A stretch of DNA of 64,000 nt from Anaerotignum lactatifermentans (GTDB lineage: Bacteria; Bacillota; Clostridia; Lachnospirales; Anaerotignaceae). The notes beneath the pieces are model-generated. The model made no database searches. It was not told the origin of the DNA and worked only from the letters and a program-made list of their open reading frames with translations. Below are positions 52,408 through 60,509 of the stretch, piece by piece. The position numbers and the translations under genes are program-made. Position 1 is the first letter of the stretch. Every line of letters starts with the position of its first letter. The DNA lies in the NCBI RefSeq assembly GCF_016902535.1, contig NZ_JACSNY010000003.1, positions 62,001 through 126,000 on the forward strand, written 5' to 3'.

Positions 52408-54453
52408 ATGAGAAAAACCATAAAACGCGCCCTTTGGGTGACGGCTGCCCTGAGCCTGCTGCAGTCTGTGACGGCTTTCGGCGCCTACGTAGATATGAAT
52501 TTGTTTTATAATGGGCAGAATCATGCCTATTATGCCAAGGAGATCACCATGGTGGTGGATGGGGAAAAATTTACAGACCCCAATATGCCGGCGGTCAGCA
52601 TCGACGGCAGAACCATGCTGCCTATGCGGGGCATCTCCGAGAAACTGGGCTGTGAGGTCACGTGGAACGAGGCGGCCAGACAGGTATACGCCGTCAGCGA
52701 TACCCATACGGTAGTATTCCAGATCGACAGCACCACGGGATATAAAAACGGACAGGCGTTTACTATGGATGTAGCGCCTATGATTATCAATGACAGAACC
52801 ATGCTCCCTGTCAGAGCCTTGGCAGACGCGCTGGATCTGGAAGTGACCTGGGATGACCCCACACGTACCGTATATATCGGGGAGGTGCCCAGCGGAACGG
52901 GAAGCACAACGGAAAATCAGGGGGCAGCGACCACCAGCGCGAAGCTGACGGGTTTGTCTGTGCCCGCCTCTAAATCGGATACACAGAAATTTACCATTAC
53001 CGCCAGCGCAGCCGTTTCCAAATATGAAGAGGTCTATGTGGGGGATAATAAAGTAGTGCTGGATTTCTACGGCACCACAAACGGATTGTCGGAAAATATT
53101 ACCGCTACCAACAGCAGTGTGGTGACGGCGGTGCGGACGGCATACCATGCCGGGGCGACGGCTGGGGAAAGCTATACCCGGGTGGTATTCGATCTGACGG
53201 GGAAAAAAGATTATACGGTAACCCAAAGCAGTGACAAAACAAAGGTCTATGTGGAATTTTCCCAGACGGTAGTTACGGATATTGACACCAGCAGCACTTC
53301 TTCGGCGGATATTGTAAAAATCACCGGGGACGGCTCTCTGGGGGCGCAGGTGTCTACTCTCCAGAACCCTTATCGGATTGTCATTGATCTGCCGGGGGTA
53401 GCGGCGGACTTCGATGAGCAGATCTCTACCAGCGGCCTCTCCCGCATCTCCGAAATCAGAACGGGCTGGATGAACGGGACTACCTTCCGGGTAGTGCTGG
53501 AGGCGGATATGCTGACCAATCTGACATACAGCGAGACCAATGGTGTGCTGACAGTGAAGGTGGAGGACTCTACTCTGGATAATCTGGAATTTGACAGCAC
53601 CAATGACGAACTGCGGCTGAAGGCGGTAGAAAGCATCAGTACCGGTAGCATCAGCCACAACGACCAGTATCTGAATGGGTATTATGAATTGACTCTGCCG
53701 GGAGATTATTCCGATGTTTACGGCTATGGCAAGCTGACCGTCAGCGATGACAAAATCGCCTCCATCGAAGTCTCCACCAGCGGCGGCAAGACAAAGATTC
53801 GTTTCAACCAGAATATCATCAGCTGCTATTCCGTCAAGGAAAGCGGCGGATATTATGTGATCTCTATTCAGAATCCGCAGGATGTCTATGACAAGGTGCT
53901 GCTTCTGGACGCGGGCCATGGCGGCAACGACCCGGGCACCAGCGGCAACGGCCTGACAGAAAAGACCATGAACCTGACCATGGCATTGAAGGTAGAGAAA
54001 TATCTCAACGCCAACTCGGATATTAAGGTATATCTCACCAGAGACAGCGATACCCGTCCCGCTAATGAGGACCGGGCAAAAACAGCTAACCAGATCGCCG
54101 ATCTGATGGTATCTATCCATATGAATGCCGGCGTGGCAACGGCCTCCGGTACGGAGACATTGTACGCGACCCACAGCAACGACAACGCTTCCATGCTGAC
54201 CAGCCAGCAGGCGGCACAGATCATGCAGAACTATTTGACGGCGGCGCTGCAGCTGAATAACCGGGGCGTGAAACTGCGTTCCGATCTGCTGATTCTGAAT
54301 TCCACAACAGTGCCGGCGATTTTGGTAGAGACCTGTTTCCTGTCCAATGCCGGTGACGCGCTGAAGATTTCCAACAGCGCGACCCAGGATGCTGCGGCGG
54401 CTGCCATGGGCAACGCCATCATTTACATGATGAATAATTATAATCTGCGCTGA
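52408..54453 (+). CDS. N-acetylmuramoyl-L-alanine amidase with stalk and AMIN domain
   Basis: 681 residues from the ATG with GGAG seven bases upstream. Signal peptide (1-26). Residues 40-165 have two copper-amine-oxidase-like stalk repeats (IDGRTMLPMRGISEKLGCEVTW and INDRTMLPVRALADALDLEVTW). Then AMIN-like beta-sandwiches (about 190-480) with KIRF-type strands. The C-terminal amidase_3 domain carries zinc ligands: DAGHGGNDPG (His), EKTMNLTMA (Glu), SIHMNAG (His) and the general base Glu in VETCFLSN. It cleaves the amide between MurNAc and L-Ala. Flanked by terminators, so a single-gene unit. Confidence 0.9.
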   Translation: MRKTIKRALWVTAALSLLQSVTAFGAYVDMNLFYNGQNHAYYAKEITMVVDGEKFTDPNMPAVSIDGRTMLPMRGISEKLGCEVTWNEAARQVYAVSDTHTVVFQIDSTTGYKNGQAFTMDVAPMIINDRTMLPVRALADALDLEVTWDDPTRTVYIGEVPSGTGSTTENQGAATTSAKLTGLSVPASKSDTQKFTITASAAVSKYEEVYVGDNKVVLDFYGTTNGLSENITATNSSVVTAVRTAYHAGATAGESYTRVVFDLTGKKDYTVTQSSDKTKVYVEFSQTVVTDIDTSSTSSADIVKITGDGSLGAQVSTLQNPYRIVIDLPGVAADFDEQISTSGLSRISEIRTGWMNGTTFRVVLEADMLTNLTYSETNGVLTVKVEDSTLDNLEFDSTNDELRLKAVESISTGSISHNDQYLNGYYELTLPGDYSDVYGYGKLTVSDDKIASIEVSTSGGKTKIRFNQNIISCYSVKESGGYYVISIQNPQDVYDKVLLLDAGHGGNDPGTSGNGLTEKTMNLTMALKVEKYLNANSDIKVYLTRDSDTRPANEDRAKTANQIADLMVSIHMNAGVATASGTETLYATHSNDNASMLTSQQAAQIMQNYLTAALQLNNRGVKLRSDLLILNSTTVPAILVETCFLSNAGDALKISNSATQDAAAAAMGNAIIYMMNNYNLR

Positions 54454-54470
54454 GTCGCAGGGGGCAATAT

Positions 54471-54504
54471 GGGGAGGATCTGAAAAGGGTCCTCCCTGCT
54501 TTTT
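54471..54504 (+). terminator. amidase gene terminator
   Basis: GGGAGGATC / GGTCCTCCC stem with a small loop and TGCTTTTT tail, 18 bases after the stop. Confidence 0.7.
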
Positions 54505-54594
54505 GCAGAAAACATCTGTGCTTTTGAGAAGAAGCATGTTAGAATAGAACAAGAATTGAACAAAGAAGAAAAAAAGCGGAAAGGATGGAAACAG

Positions 54595-55323
54595 ATGAAA
54601 AGAATCGACGGCAGATCCTTTGACAGCCTGCGTCCGATGCAGCTGGTGACGGGATATACGAAATACGCGGAGGGCTCTGTGCTCATTGTCTGCGGCGATA
54701 CCAAGGTATTGTGCAACGCTTCGGTGGAGGAAAATGTACCGCCTTTCCTCAGAGAAAGCGGCACCGGCTGGGTAACTGCGGAATATTCCATGCTGCCAAG
54801 GGCTACGGCCACAAGAAATAAAAGGGATATCCAGAAGCTGAAGCTGAATACACGCTCCGCGGAGATTCAACGGCTCATTGGCAGGGCGCTGCGGGCGGCA
54901 GTGGATCTGGAGGCACTGGGCGAACGCAGTATTACCATCGACTGCGACGTGATTCAGGCCGATGGCGGCACCAGAACGGCGTCCATTACCGGCGGCTTTG
55001 TAGCTTTGGGGCTGGCCTGTCAGAAGCTGGTAGCGGAAGGCGTCATTGAGCGGATGCCTTTGAAGAGATATGTTTCCGCTGTCAGCGTCGGTGTGGTGGA
55101 AGGAGAATGTCTGCTGGATCTTTGTTATGTAGAGGATTCCGCCGCGGAGGTGGATATGAATATCGTTATGACCAGTGAGGGCGGCTTTGTGGAGCTGCAG
55201 GGCACAGGTGAGCACGGTACCTTTGACCGGACACAGCTGGATCGGCTGCTGGCATTGGGTGAAAAAGGCGCGGGAGAACTGCACCGGCTCCAGAAAAAGG
55301 CGCTGGGCGGCATGGAATTCTAA
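54595..55323 (+). CDS. rph: ribonuclease PH
   Basis: 242 residues; phosphorolytic 3'-5' exonuclease trimming tRNA 3' ends. Opening [63 protein letters not shown] and [15 protein letters not shown] are all typical. Followed after 32 bases by the dITP/XTP pyrophosphatase and a YfcE-like gene, the usual order in Firmicutes. Confidence 0.95.
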   Translation: MKRIDGRSFDSLRPMQLVTGYTKYAEGSVLIVCGDTKVLCNASVEENVPPFLRESGTGWVTAEYSMLPRATATRNKRDIQKLKLNTRSAEIQRLIGRALRAAVDLEALGERSITIDCDVIQADGGTRTASITGGFVALGLACQKLVAEGVIERMPLKRYVSAVSVGVVEGECLLDLCYVEDSAAEVDMNIVMTSEGGFVELQGTGEHGTFDRTQLDRLLALGEKGAGELHRLQKKALGGMEF

Positions 55324-55355
55324 TAATAGAACACAGGGTAAAAAAGGAGGAGACT

Positions 55356-55952
55356 ATGGAAACGATTATTTTTGCCACAAAGAATAAGGGGAAAATTCGG
55401 GAGATCAACGCCATTCTGGCGGATATGGAAGTCAATGTAGTGTCTATGGAGGATGCGGGCATCCATATTGATGTGGTGGAGGACGGTACCACATTTGAGG
55501 AAAACGCTATGAAAAAGGCAGTGGAGATCATGGAAGCCAGCGGCAAGATCACACTGGCTGACGACTCCGGTCTGGAGATCGACTATCTGGACAAGGCCCC
55601 CGGTGTGTATTCCGCCCGTTTCCTGGGGGAGGATACCCCTTATCCCGAGAAGTTCAAGGTGATTTTTGAAAAAATGGAGGGAGTGCCGGAAGAAAAACGG
55701 ACGGCGCGTTTTGTCAGCTGTATTGCCGCCGCTTTTCCCGATGGCAGAAAGCTTTTGAGCTATGATACCGTAGAGGGCCGCATCGCGCAGGAGGCGAAGG
55801 GAGAAAACGGCTTCGGTTATGATCCTATTTTCTATGTGCCGGAAAAAGGAAAGCATATGGCGGAGCTGTCGGCGGAGGAAAAAAACGCCATCAGCCACAG
55901 GGGTAAGGCGCTGCGGAAGATGAAGGACCTGCTGAAAAAGGAGCTGCATTGA
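55356..55952 (+). CDS. rdgB: XTP/dITP diphosphatase
   Basis: 198 residues of the Ham1/RdgB family; removes noncanonical purine triphosphates. FATKNKGKIREI opening, TFEENAMKKA, LADDSGLEIDYLDKAPGVYSARF and GENGFGYDPIF match the active site. Second gene of the rph-rdgB-yfcE-like unit, good GGAGG ribosome site. Confidence 0.94.
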   Translation: METIIFATKNKGKIREINAILADMEVNVVSMEDAGIHIDVVEDGTTFEENAMKKAVEIMEASGKITLADDSGLEIDYLDKAPGVYSARFLGEDTPYPEKFKVIFEKMEGVPEEKRTARFVSCIAAAFPDGRKLLSYDTVEGRIAQEAKGENGFGYDPIFYVPEKGKHMAELSAEEKNAISHRGKALRKMKDLLKKELH

Positions 55953-55953
55953 T

Positions 55954-56466
55954 ATGAAGCTGTTGGTGCTGAGCGATACCCATGGGTATCTGGACCGGGC
56001 CAGAGAGGTGTTGCGCCGTCTGGGGGGCCGGGTGGACGCGGTGGCGCATCTGGGGGATCACGATCTGGACGCCATAGATCTCCAGCGGGAATTTCCCTCT
56101 CTGCCTTTTCATTATGTGCGGGGAAACAATGATTTTATGCCGGAGACACCCTCCAAAAAGATGCTCCGCTTTCAGGGGAGAATGCTGCTTTTGACCCATG
56201 GCCATAAGCAGCGGGTACATTGGAATCCGGATACCATCGCCTATTGGGCGGAAGAACAGGGGGCTGACGCGGTGCTGTTCGGGCATACCCACCAGCCCAT
56301 GTATGATGACCGGGGGCGGGTGCTGATGCTCAATCCCGGCAGTATTTCTCTGCCCAGAGGGGGCGGCCTGCCTACCTTTGGTATCCTGACCATAGAGGAT
56401 AACGGCAGAATGGAAGGCGCTATTATGGAGTGCCATCCAGACGGGCGGTTTGTGCGTCTGCCCTGA
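55954..56466 (+). CDS. YfcE/MJ0936-type metallophosphoesterase
   Basis: 170 residues. Metal-binding motifs of the calcineurin-like fold: LSDTHG, AHLGDHDLDA, VRGNNDF, LTHGHKQRV and FGHTHQPMYD. Physiological substrate unknown in this family; E. coli YfcE hydrolyses phosphodiesters. It starts one base after the rdgB stop, so they are translationally coupled. Confidence 0.88.
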   Translation: MKLLVLSDTHGYLDRAREVLRRLGGRVDAVAHLGDHDLDAIDLQREFPSLPFHYVRGNNDFMPETPSKKMLRFQGRMLLLTHGHKQRVHWNPDTIAYWAEEQGADAVLFGHTHQPMYDDRGRVLMLNPGSISLPRGGGLPTFGILTIEDNGRMEGAIMECHPDGRFVRLP

Positions 56467-56476
56467 GAGAAGAAAA

Positions 56477-56510
56477 GGGGACTTTTCCTTTGGGAAAGTC
56501 CCTGCTCTTT
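56477..56510 (+). terminator. terminator of the rph operon
   Basis: GGGGACTTTTCC / GGGAAAGTCCC stem with a 3-base loop; tail TGCTCTTTA is only moderately T-rich. Confidence 0.6.
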
Positions 56511-56548
56511 ATGGACCTGGGAAAAAACAAAAAACAGGAAAAAAACAC

Positions 56549-56577
56549 TTGACGAAAGTATGTATTTGTGGCATAAT
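56549..56577 (+). promoter_or_regulatory. tRNA operon promoter
   Basis: TTGACG, 17 bases, CATAAT, 21 bases before the first tRNA. Confidence 0.65.
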
Positions 56578-56597
56578 ATTTCTTGCCGAATTGGTAT

Positions 56598-56671
<74 letters not shown>

Positions 56672-56677
56672 TTTTTT

Positions 56678-56748
56678 GCGGGTGTAGTTCAATGGTAGAA
56701 TGTCAGCCTTCCAAGCTGAACACGTGAGTTCGATTCTCATCACCCGCT
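56678..56748 (+). tRNA. tRNA-Gly (anticodon TCC)
   Basis: 71-base cloverleaf: acceptor GCGGGTG / CACCCGC, anticodon arm with CTTCCAA loop giving TCC, T loop TTCGATT, discriminator T. Reads GGA. Sits between two identical tRNA-Arg genes. Confidence 0.95.
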
Positions 56749-56757
56749 TTTTTCTAT

Positions 56758-56831
<74 letters not shown>

Positions 56832-56832
56832 G

Positions 56833-56865
56833 AAGCGCCGGAGCATTTGCTCCGGCGCTTTTTTC
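56833..56865 (+). terminator. tRNA operon terminator
   Basis: AGCGCCGGAGC-ATTT-GCTCCGGCGCT hairpin with a T6 tail immediately after the third tRNA. Confidence 0.9.
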
Positions 56866-56888
56866 TTTTTGTGAAATTTCAGGAAATC

Positions 56889-56917
56889 TTGACAGATTGG
56901 ACAGAAATGAGTACAAT
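56889..56917 (+). promoter_or_regulatory. tRNA-Leu promoter
   Basis: TTGACA, 17 bases, TACAAT, 12 bases before the tRNA. Confidence 0.75.
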
Positions 56918-56928
56918 AATACCGTTAT

Positions 56929-57008
56929 GCGGATATGGCGGAATTGGCAGACGCACCGGATTTAGGTTCCGGCGGGTGACCGTGCAGGTTCAAGTCCTGT
57001 TATCCGCA
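56929..57008 (+). tRNA. tRNA-Leu (anticodon TAG)
   Basis: 80-base class II tRNA: acceptor GCGGATA / TATCCGC, D arm with GCAGACGC, anticodon arm CCGGA-TTTAGGT-TCCGG giving TAG, variable arm CGGGTGACCG, T loop TTCAAGT, discriminator A. Reads CUN. Own promoter; an inverted repeat CTCCTTAAG / CTTAAGGGG near 57037-57078 may end its transcript. Confidence 0.93.
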
Positions 57009-57115
57009 GAAAAAAACACCACAGACAGAAAGCAGACTCTCCTTAAGAAAACAGGGTAGTTTCTGGTCTCTTAAGGGGGACTGCGACAGCTGTCTTTACA
57101 GGAAAACAATCCCCT

Positions 57116-57170
57116 AAAAAAACATCGCTGGAATCCTTTACGTGTACTGGACTCCAGCGATATTTGTTTT
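57116..57170. terminator. hairpin between tRNA-Leu and DUF4364 gene
   Basis: ATCGCTGGAATCC / GGACTCCAGCGAT stem (one mismatch), A8 on the left and TTTGTTTT on the right, so bidirectional; ends the minus-strand DUF4364 transcript. Very like the hairpin at 44547-44599 in stem sequence and flanks. Confidence 0.7.
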
Positions 57171-57257
57171 CTGATGGAGATGGTGTGCCATGGTGTTTTC
57201 GTATTTGATGGAAAAAATAAAGTACGAAATTTCCTTTTGGGAAAAATCGTACTTTTT

Positions 57258-57860
57258 TTATGCCTGAGGATCTTTTTCCCCTTGGGGGAAATTTTCTTCT
57301 TTTGCCTTAAAGGAGATATGCTCTGCCTCCGTATCCTTTACCAGTGTGGTGAGGATAGCGCCATAGATGCGGCTTACATTTTTGCGCCAGTTCCGGCAGA
57401 TGGAAAGGGCCTGCTGTTTGGAGACCACAGAAACGCTGATTTCCATGAGGGTATTGCCGTCATCATCGTTGAGACCGCATTTTACCAGGAAATCATCATT
57501 GATCTCCGGGAAATAATTGGCCGTTACGGCGTACTCCGCGCGGATGCGCTTGCTGTTTTCCTTGACATAGGTATTGATTTCGTTTTTGGCGTCCTCGGAA
57601 ATATGGTTGAGGAAGTAGGTCAGGATCTCCTCACCCTCATCGGTGAGGGTATACCGGGTGTTGTTCTGCTCTCTGGATTTTTCCAGCCATCCCGCGTCCG
57701 TCAGTTCCGCCAGATACTGCTGTACGGAAAAATAGTCCATGTAGTTTTTTTCCAGTAAAAACTGGCAGATCTCGCTGTTGGATAAAGCAATCCCCATTTT
57801 TTTCAGCAAAAGCAGTATGATGAGCTTATGCTCCGCCAGCTGCCGTATGGAGTCAGCCAT
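57258..57860 (-). CDS. DUF4364-family protein
   Basis: 200 residues from the ATG at 57860 with GGGGG seven bases upstream. The N-terminal half is a winged-helix-like domain (KLIILLLLKKMGIALSNSEICQFLLEKNYMDYFSVQQYLAELTDAGWLE) and the rest is unassigned. DUF4364 proteins are common single-copy genes in Clostridia and are thought to be transcription regulators; targets unknown. Shares a direction with the radical-SAM gene but is about 100 bases away. Confidence 0.85.
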   Translation of the reverse strand: MADSIRQLAEHKLIILLLLKKMGIALSNSEICQFLLEKNYMDYFSVQQYLAELTDAGWLEKSREQNNTRYTLTDEGEEILTYFLNHISEDAKNEINTYVKENSKRIRAEYAVTANYFPEINDDFLVKCGLNDDDGNTLMEISVSVVSKQQALSICRNWRKNVSRIYGAILTTLVKDTEAEHISFKAKEENFPQGEKDPQA

Positions 57861-57956
57861 GGAACAACCCCCTTTCAATGGTTTTATCGTACATTATCAT
57901 ATCATATTTTCCGGAAAAGAAAAACAGGATTTGTAAAAAAAGAGACCTTTGTGCGG

Positions 57957-58895
57957 TTATTGGCCCTCTCTTTGGCGGGAAGGCGGCCAGTCCATGCCCT
58001 GGGTGATGTTTTCCAGCCGGAGACGATGGTGGATCTGGTTGAGGACGTGTCGCTTGTTCCGACTCCACAGAGGGGCCAGAAGGCTGTTTTTGTCCCCGTC
58101 ACCCGTAAGGCGATGGATAACGATATCGGGCCGCAGACGGGCGATACAGCGGCAGACAAGACGGATATATTCCTCTTCGGCCAAAGGTACATAGCGGCCC
58201 TCCTGATACCACCGGGCCAGCTCGGTGCCTTCGATGACGTGGAGCAAATGGAGCTTGACGCCGGAGATAGGCAGTTCATTGAGAAAGTCCATGGTGGACA
58301 GGATCTCTGTTTCCCCTTCTTCGGGAAGCCCCAGAATCACATGGGCTATCACGGGAATCCGCCGCAGGTGCAGCTGTTTGACAGCGGCGGCAAAGGTGTC
58401 GTTAGGGTAACCCCGGCGAATCAGAGCCGCCGTGTGTTCGTTGGAGGTCTGAAGGCCAAACTCTACCCAAAGATGGGTATTTTGGGAGAGTTCTTCCAAG
58501 AGATCCAGTACTTCCTGGCCCATACAGTCGGGACGGGTGGCGATAGACAGACCGCGAATTTCCGGCTGGTCTATGGCCTGCCCATAGACCCGGCGCAGGA
58601 CTTCCGCCGGTGCGTATGTATTGGTAAAGGCCTGGAAATAGGCGATATAAGCGGGGTCCTCCCATTTTTTCGCCGTTTGGGCCTTCCCCTTTTGGATCTG
58701 CTCCGGAATGGAAAGGGCGGGGCTTTCGGCAAAATCCCCGGAACCGCCCGCACTGCAAAATACACATCCGCCGGTGCCCAGCGTGCCGTCCCGATTGGGG
58801 CAGGTAAAGCCGCCGTTTAAAGAGATCTTGGCTGTTTTTTTGCCGAAGATCTCCCGATAATAGGTATTCAGATCACGATAAGGCTTTTCTGCCAT
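57957..58895 (-). CDS. radical SAM protein, TIGR01212/YhcC family
   Basis: 312 residues. The radical-SAM cluster region has three Cys in SLNGGFTCPNRDGTLGTGGCVFCSAGGSG (C-x14-C-x2-C, the unusual spacing of this subfamily). AYFQAFTNTYAP, GLSIATRPDC, WVEFGLQT and HVILGLPEEGE are conserved. Substrate unknown; family members are linked to tRNA or wall modification only by inference. Start at the ATG with GAAGTGAAG upstream. It overlaps nothing but follows the unknown gene by five bases. Confidence 0.88.
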   Translation of the reverse strand: MAEKPYRDLNTYYREIFGKKTAKISLNGGFTCPNRDGTLGTGGCVFCSAGGSGDFAESPALSIPEQIQKGKAQTAKKWEDPAYIAYFQAFTNTYAPAEVLRRVYGQAIDQPEIRGLSIATRPDCMGQEVLDLLEELSQNTHLWVEFGLQTSNEHTAALIRRGYPNDTFAAAVKQLHLRRIPVIAHVILGLPEEGETEILSTMDFLNELPISGVKLHLLHVIEGTELARWYQEGRYVPLAEEEYIRLVCRCIARLRPDIVIHRLTGDGDKNSLLAPLWSRNKRHVLNQIHHRLRLENITQGMDWPPSRQREGQ

Positions 58896-58900
58896 TTGCT

Positions 58901-59305
58901 TCACTTCCAATCTATGGGCGTCTGCCGCAACAGCTCGCATTGTTCCTCAATGGACTTCCAGAGGAGAGGATCATCTCCGGCAAACAGCAGGAGAAGAAGA
59001 AAATCCCGCTTGCTGCTTTCCAGAAATTTTTCCAGCGTTTCCTCCGGGTTTTCACAGGAGGAAAGGAACTGACGCAGGCTTTCCTCCGTCAGCGCCAGTG
59101 GGATACAGCAGGCGATTTCCTCCAGTATCCCGCCCAGAGTACGGCCCTCCCAGCAGTGCCGGGACAGGGTTTCATAGGCGGCCTGGCTGTTGAGAAAAAT
59201 TACGTTTTTTCCCTCCTGCTGCCGCCAGCAGGACAGCGCCTGGCGCAGAAGGGACAATGTTTCGCGGAGCAGATCGCTGCTGACGTTGTTGGTCATGGCA
59301 CTCAC
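58901..59305 (-). CDS. protein of unknown function
   Basis: 134 residues, largely helical and Leu-rich (SSDLLRETLSLLRQALSCWRQQEGKN; LLLLLFAGDDPLLWKSIEEQ). I recognise no family. The GTG at 59305 is preferred because AAGGA lies six bases upstream; an ATG at 59296 would do too. It is five bases before the radical-SAM start, so the pair are probably co-translated and functionally linked. Confidence 0.55.
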   Translation of the reverse strand: MSAMTNNVSSDLLRETLSLLRQALSCWRQQEGKNVIFLNSQAAYETLSRHCWEGRTLGGILEEIACCIPLALTEESLRQFLSSCENPEETLEKFLESSKRDFLLLLLFAGDDPLLWKSIEEQCELLRQTPIDWK

Positions 59306-59376
59306 CGGACATCCTTCTTTCGTCATAAGTTTAAAATAGCATATCCTGTTTCGCGGAAAATAACGTTGTCAGTTTT

Positions 59377-60477
59377 TTACTCAATCAGAGATTTCAGCTC
59401 TGCTATGAGAGCGGCGTTGTCCTGGGGCCGCAGCAGACAGAACCGCAGGAAGGTCTGATCCAGAAATGCGAAGGTGGACGCGTCCCGAATGAGCATTTTC
59501 TTGACGATCAGTTTTTCAAAAAGCTGGGCGGAGGTGATCCGATCCGTCAGCAGCTTTAACAGGATGAAATTGGAAGCGGAAGGGTAAGCCTTCAGATGCT
59601 TCCATGTGGCGAACTCCGCCAGGGCTTTTTTGCGCTCGGAGGAGATCAGATGCTGAGAGGTCTCGTGGAAGATGGTATCGGTGAACATATGCTCTCCGGC
59701 AAAGGCCGCCAGAGAGTTAACGCTCCAGGGGTCCTGATGCTCCAGCAGCTGACGGCGGAATTCTTCGTTGGAGGAAACGCCGTAGCCCAGACGCAGGCCC
59801 GGCGCCGCGAAAAATTTCGAGGTGCCGCGGATGACGAAAAGATTGTCAAATTCCTTTGTAAGAGGAATGGCGCAGATTTCCTCCAGCTGGTCGGAAAATT
59901 CAATATAGGTTTCATCGATCATAACGGAAGCGCCAATTTTTTTGCAGTGGGCCAGAATGGTCCGCAGCTGGGATACGGTCAGGGCACTGCCGGTAGGGTT
60001 ATTGGGGTTGCAGGCGATGAACATGCCTACATCCTCTGTCAAAGCGGATAAAAGGCCCTCCAGATCAATGCGGAAGTCGTTTTTTTCTTCCAGGGGGAAG
60101 TAGTCGAACTGGCCGCCGCAGAGGGTCACTTCACGTTCGTATTCGCTGTAAGCGGGGCCCAGAATGACGCTGCGCTGGGGGTTCACTGTTTTGATAAAGG
60201 TGCTGATGAGCTCTGTGGAGCCGTTGCCTACCAGAATATGCGCCGGGTCCGCGCCGGTATACTGGCCGATGGCCTGCCGCAGGGCTTTGTATTTCTTATC
60301 CGGATAGGTGGAAACGATATGGAGGTTTTTGGCCATCAGGGTTTCCACACTTTTAGGAAATCCCAGAGGGTTGATATTCCCGCTGAAATCCAGAATCTCT
60401 TTCTTTGGAATATGATATTTTCTTTCAATGGCGTCCAGATCGCCGCCGTGCTGATGCATGAGCGTGGTATTCTGCAT
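59377..60477 (-). CDS. CobD-like threonine-phosphate decarboxylase / HisC-like aminotransferase
   Basis: 366 residues, fold-type I PLP enzyme. Opening HQHGGDLDAIERKYHI and DFSGNINPLGFP are the CobD signature; GNGSTELISTF, ACNPNNPTGSALT, MIDETYIEFS and RGTSKFFAAPGLRLGYG (Schiff-base Lys) complete it. CobD makes aminopropanol phosphate for cobalamin; no other cobalamin gene is nearby, so a different substrate or a stand-alone role is possible. Follows the large unknown gene by 32 bases. Confidence 0.78.
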   Translation of the reverse strand: MQNTTLMHQHGGDLDAIERKYHIPKKEILDFSGNINPLGFPKSVETLMAKNLHIVSTYPDKKYKALRQAIGQYTGADPAHILVGNGSTELISTFIKTVNPQRSVILGPAYSEYEREVTLCGGQFDYFPLEEKNDFRIDLEGLLSALTEDVGMFIACNPNNPTGSALTVSQLRTILAHCKKIGASVMIDETYIEFSDQLEEICAIPLTKEFDNLFVIRGTSKFFAAPGLRLGYGVSSNEEFRRQLLEHQDPWSVNSLAAFAGEHMFTDTIFHETSQHLISSERKKALAEFATWKHLKAYPSASNFILLKLLTDRITSAQLFEKLIVKKMLIRDASTFAFLDQTFLRFCLLRPQDNAALIAELKSLIE

Positions 60478-60509
60478 GATAATTCCCTTCTTTATTTATA
60501 ATGATATAT

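Noticed and set aside
52297-55284. Minus-strand frame of 995 codons across amidase and rph
   Set aside because: It covers two well supported plus-strand genes, two terminators and a promoter. Composition is typical of an antisense artefact.
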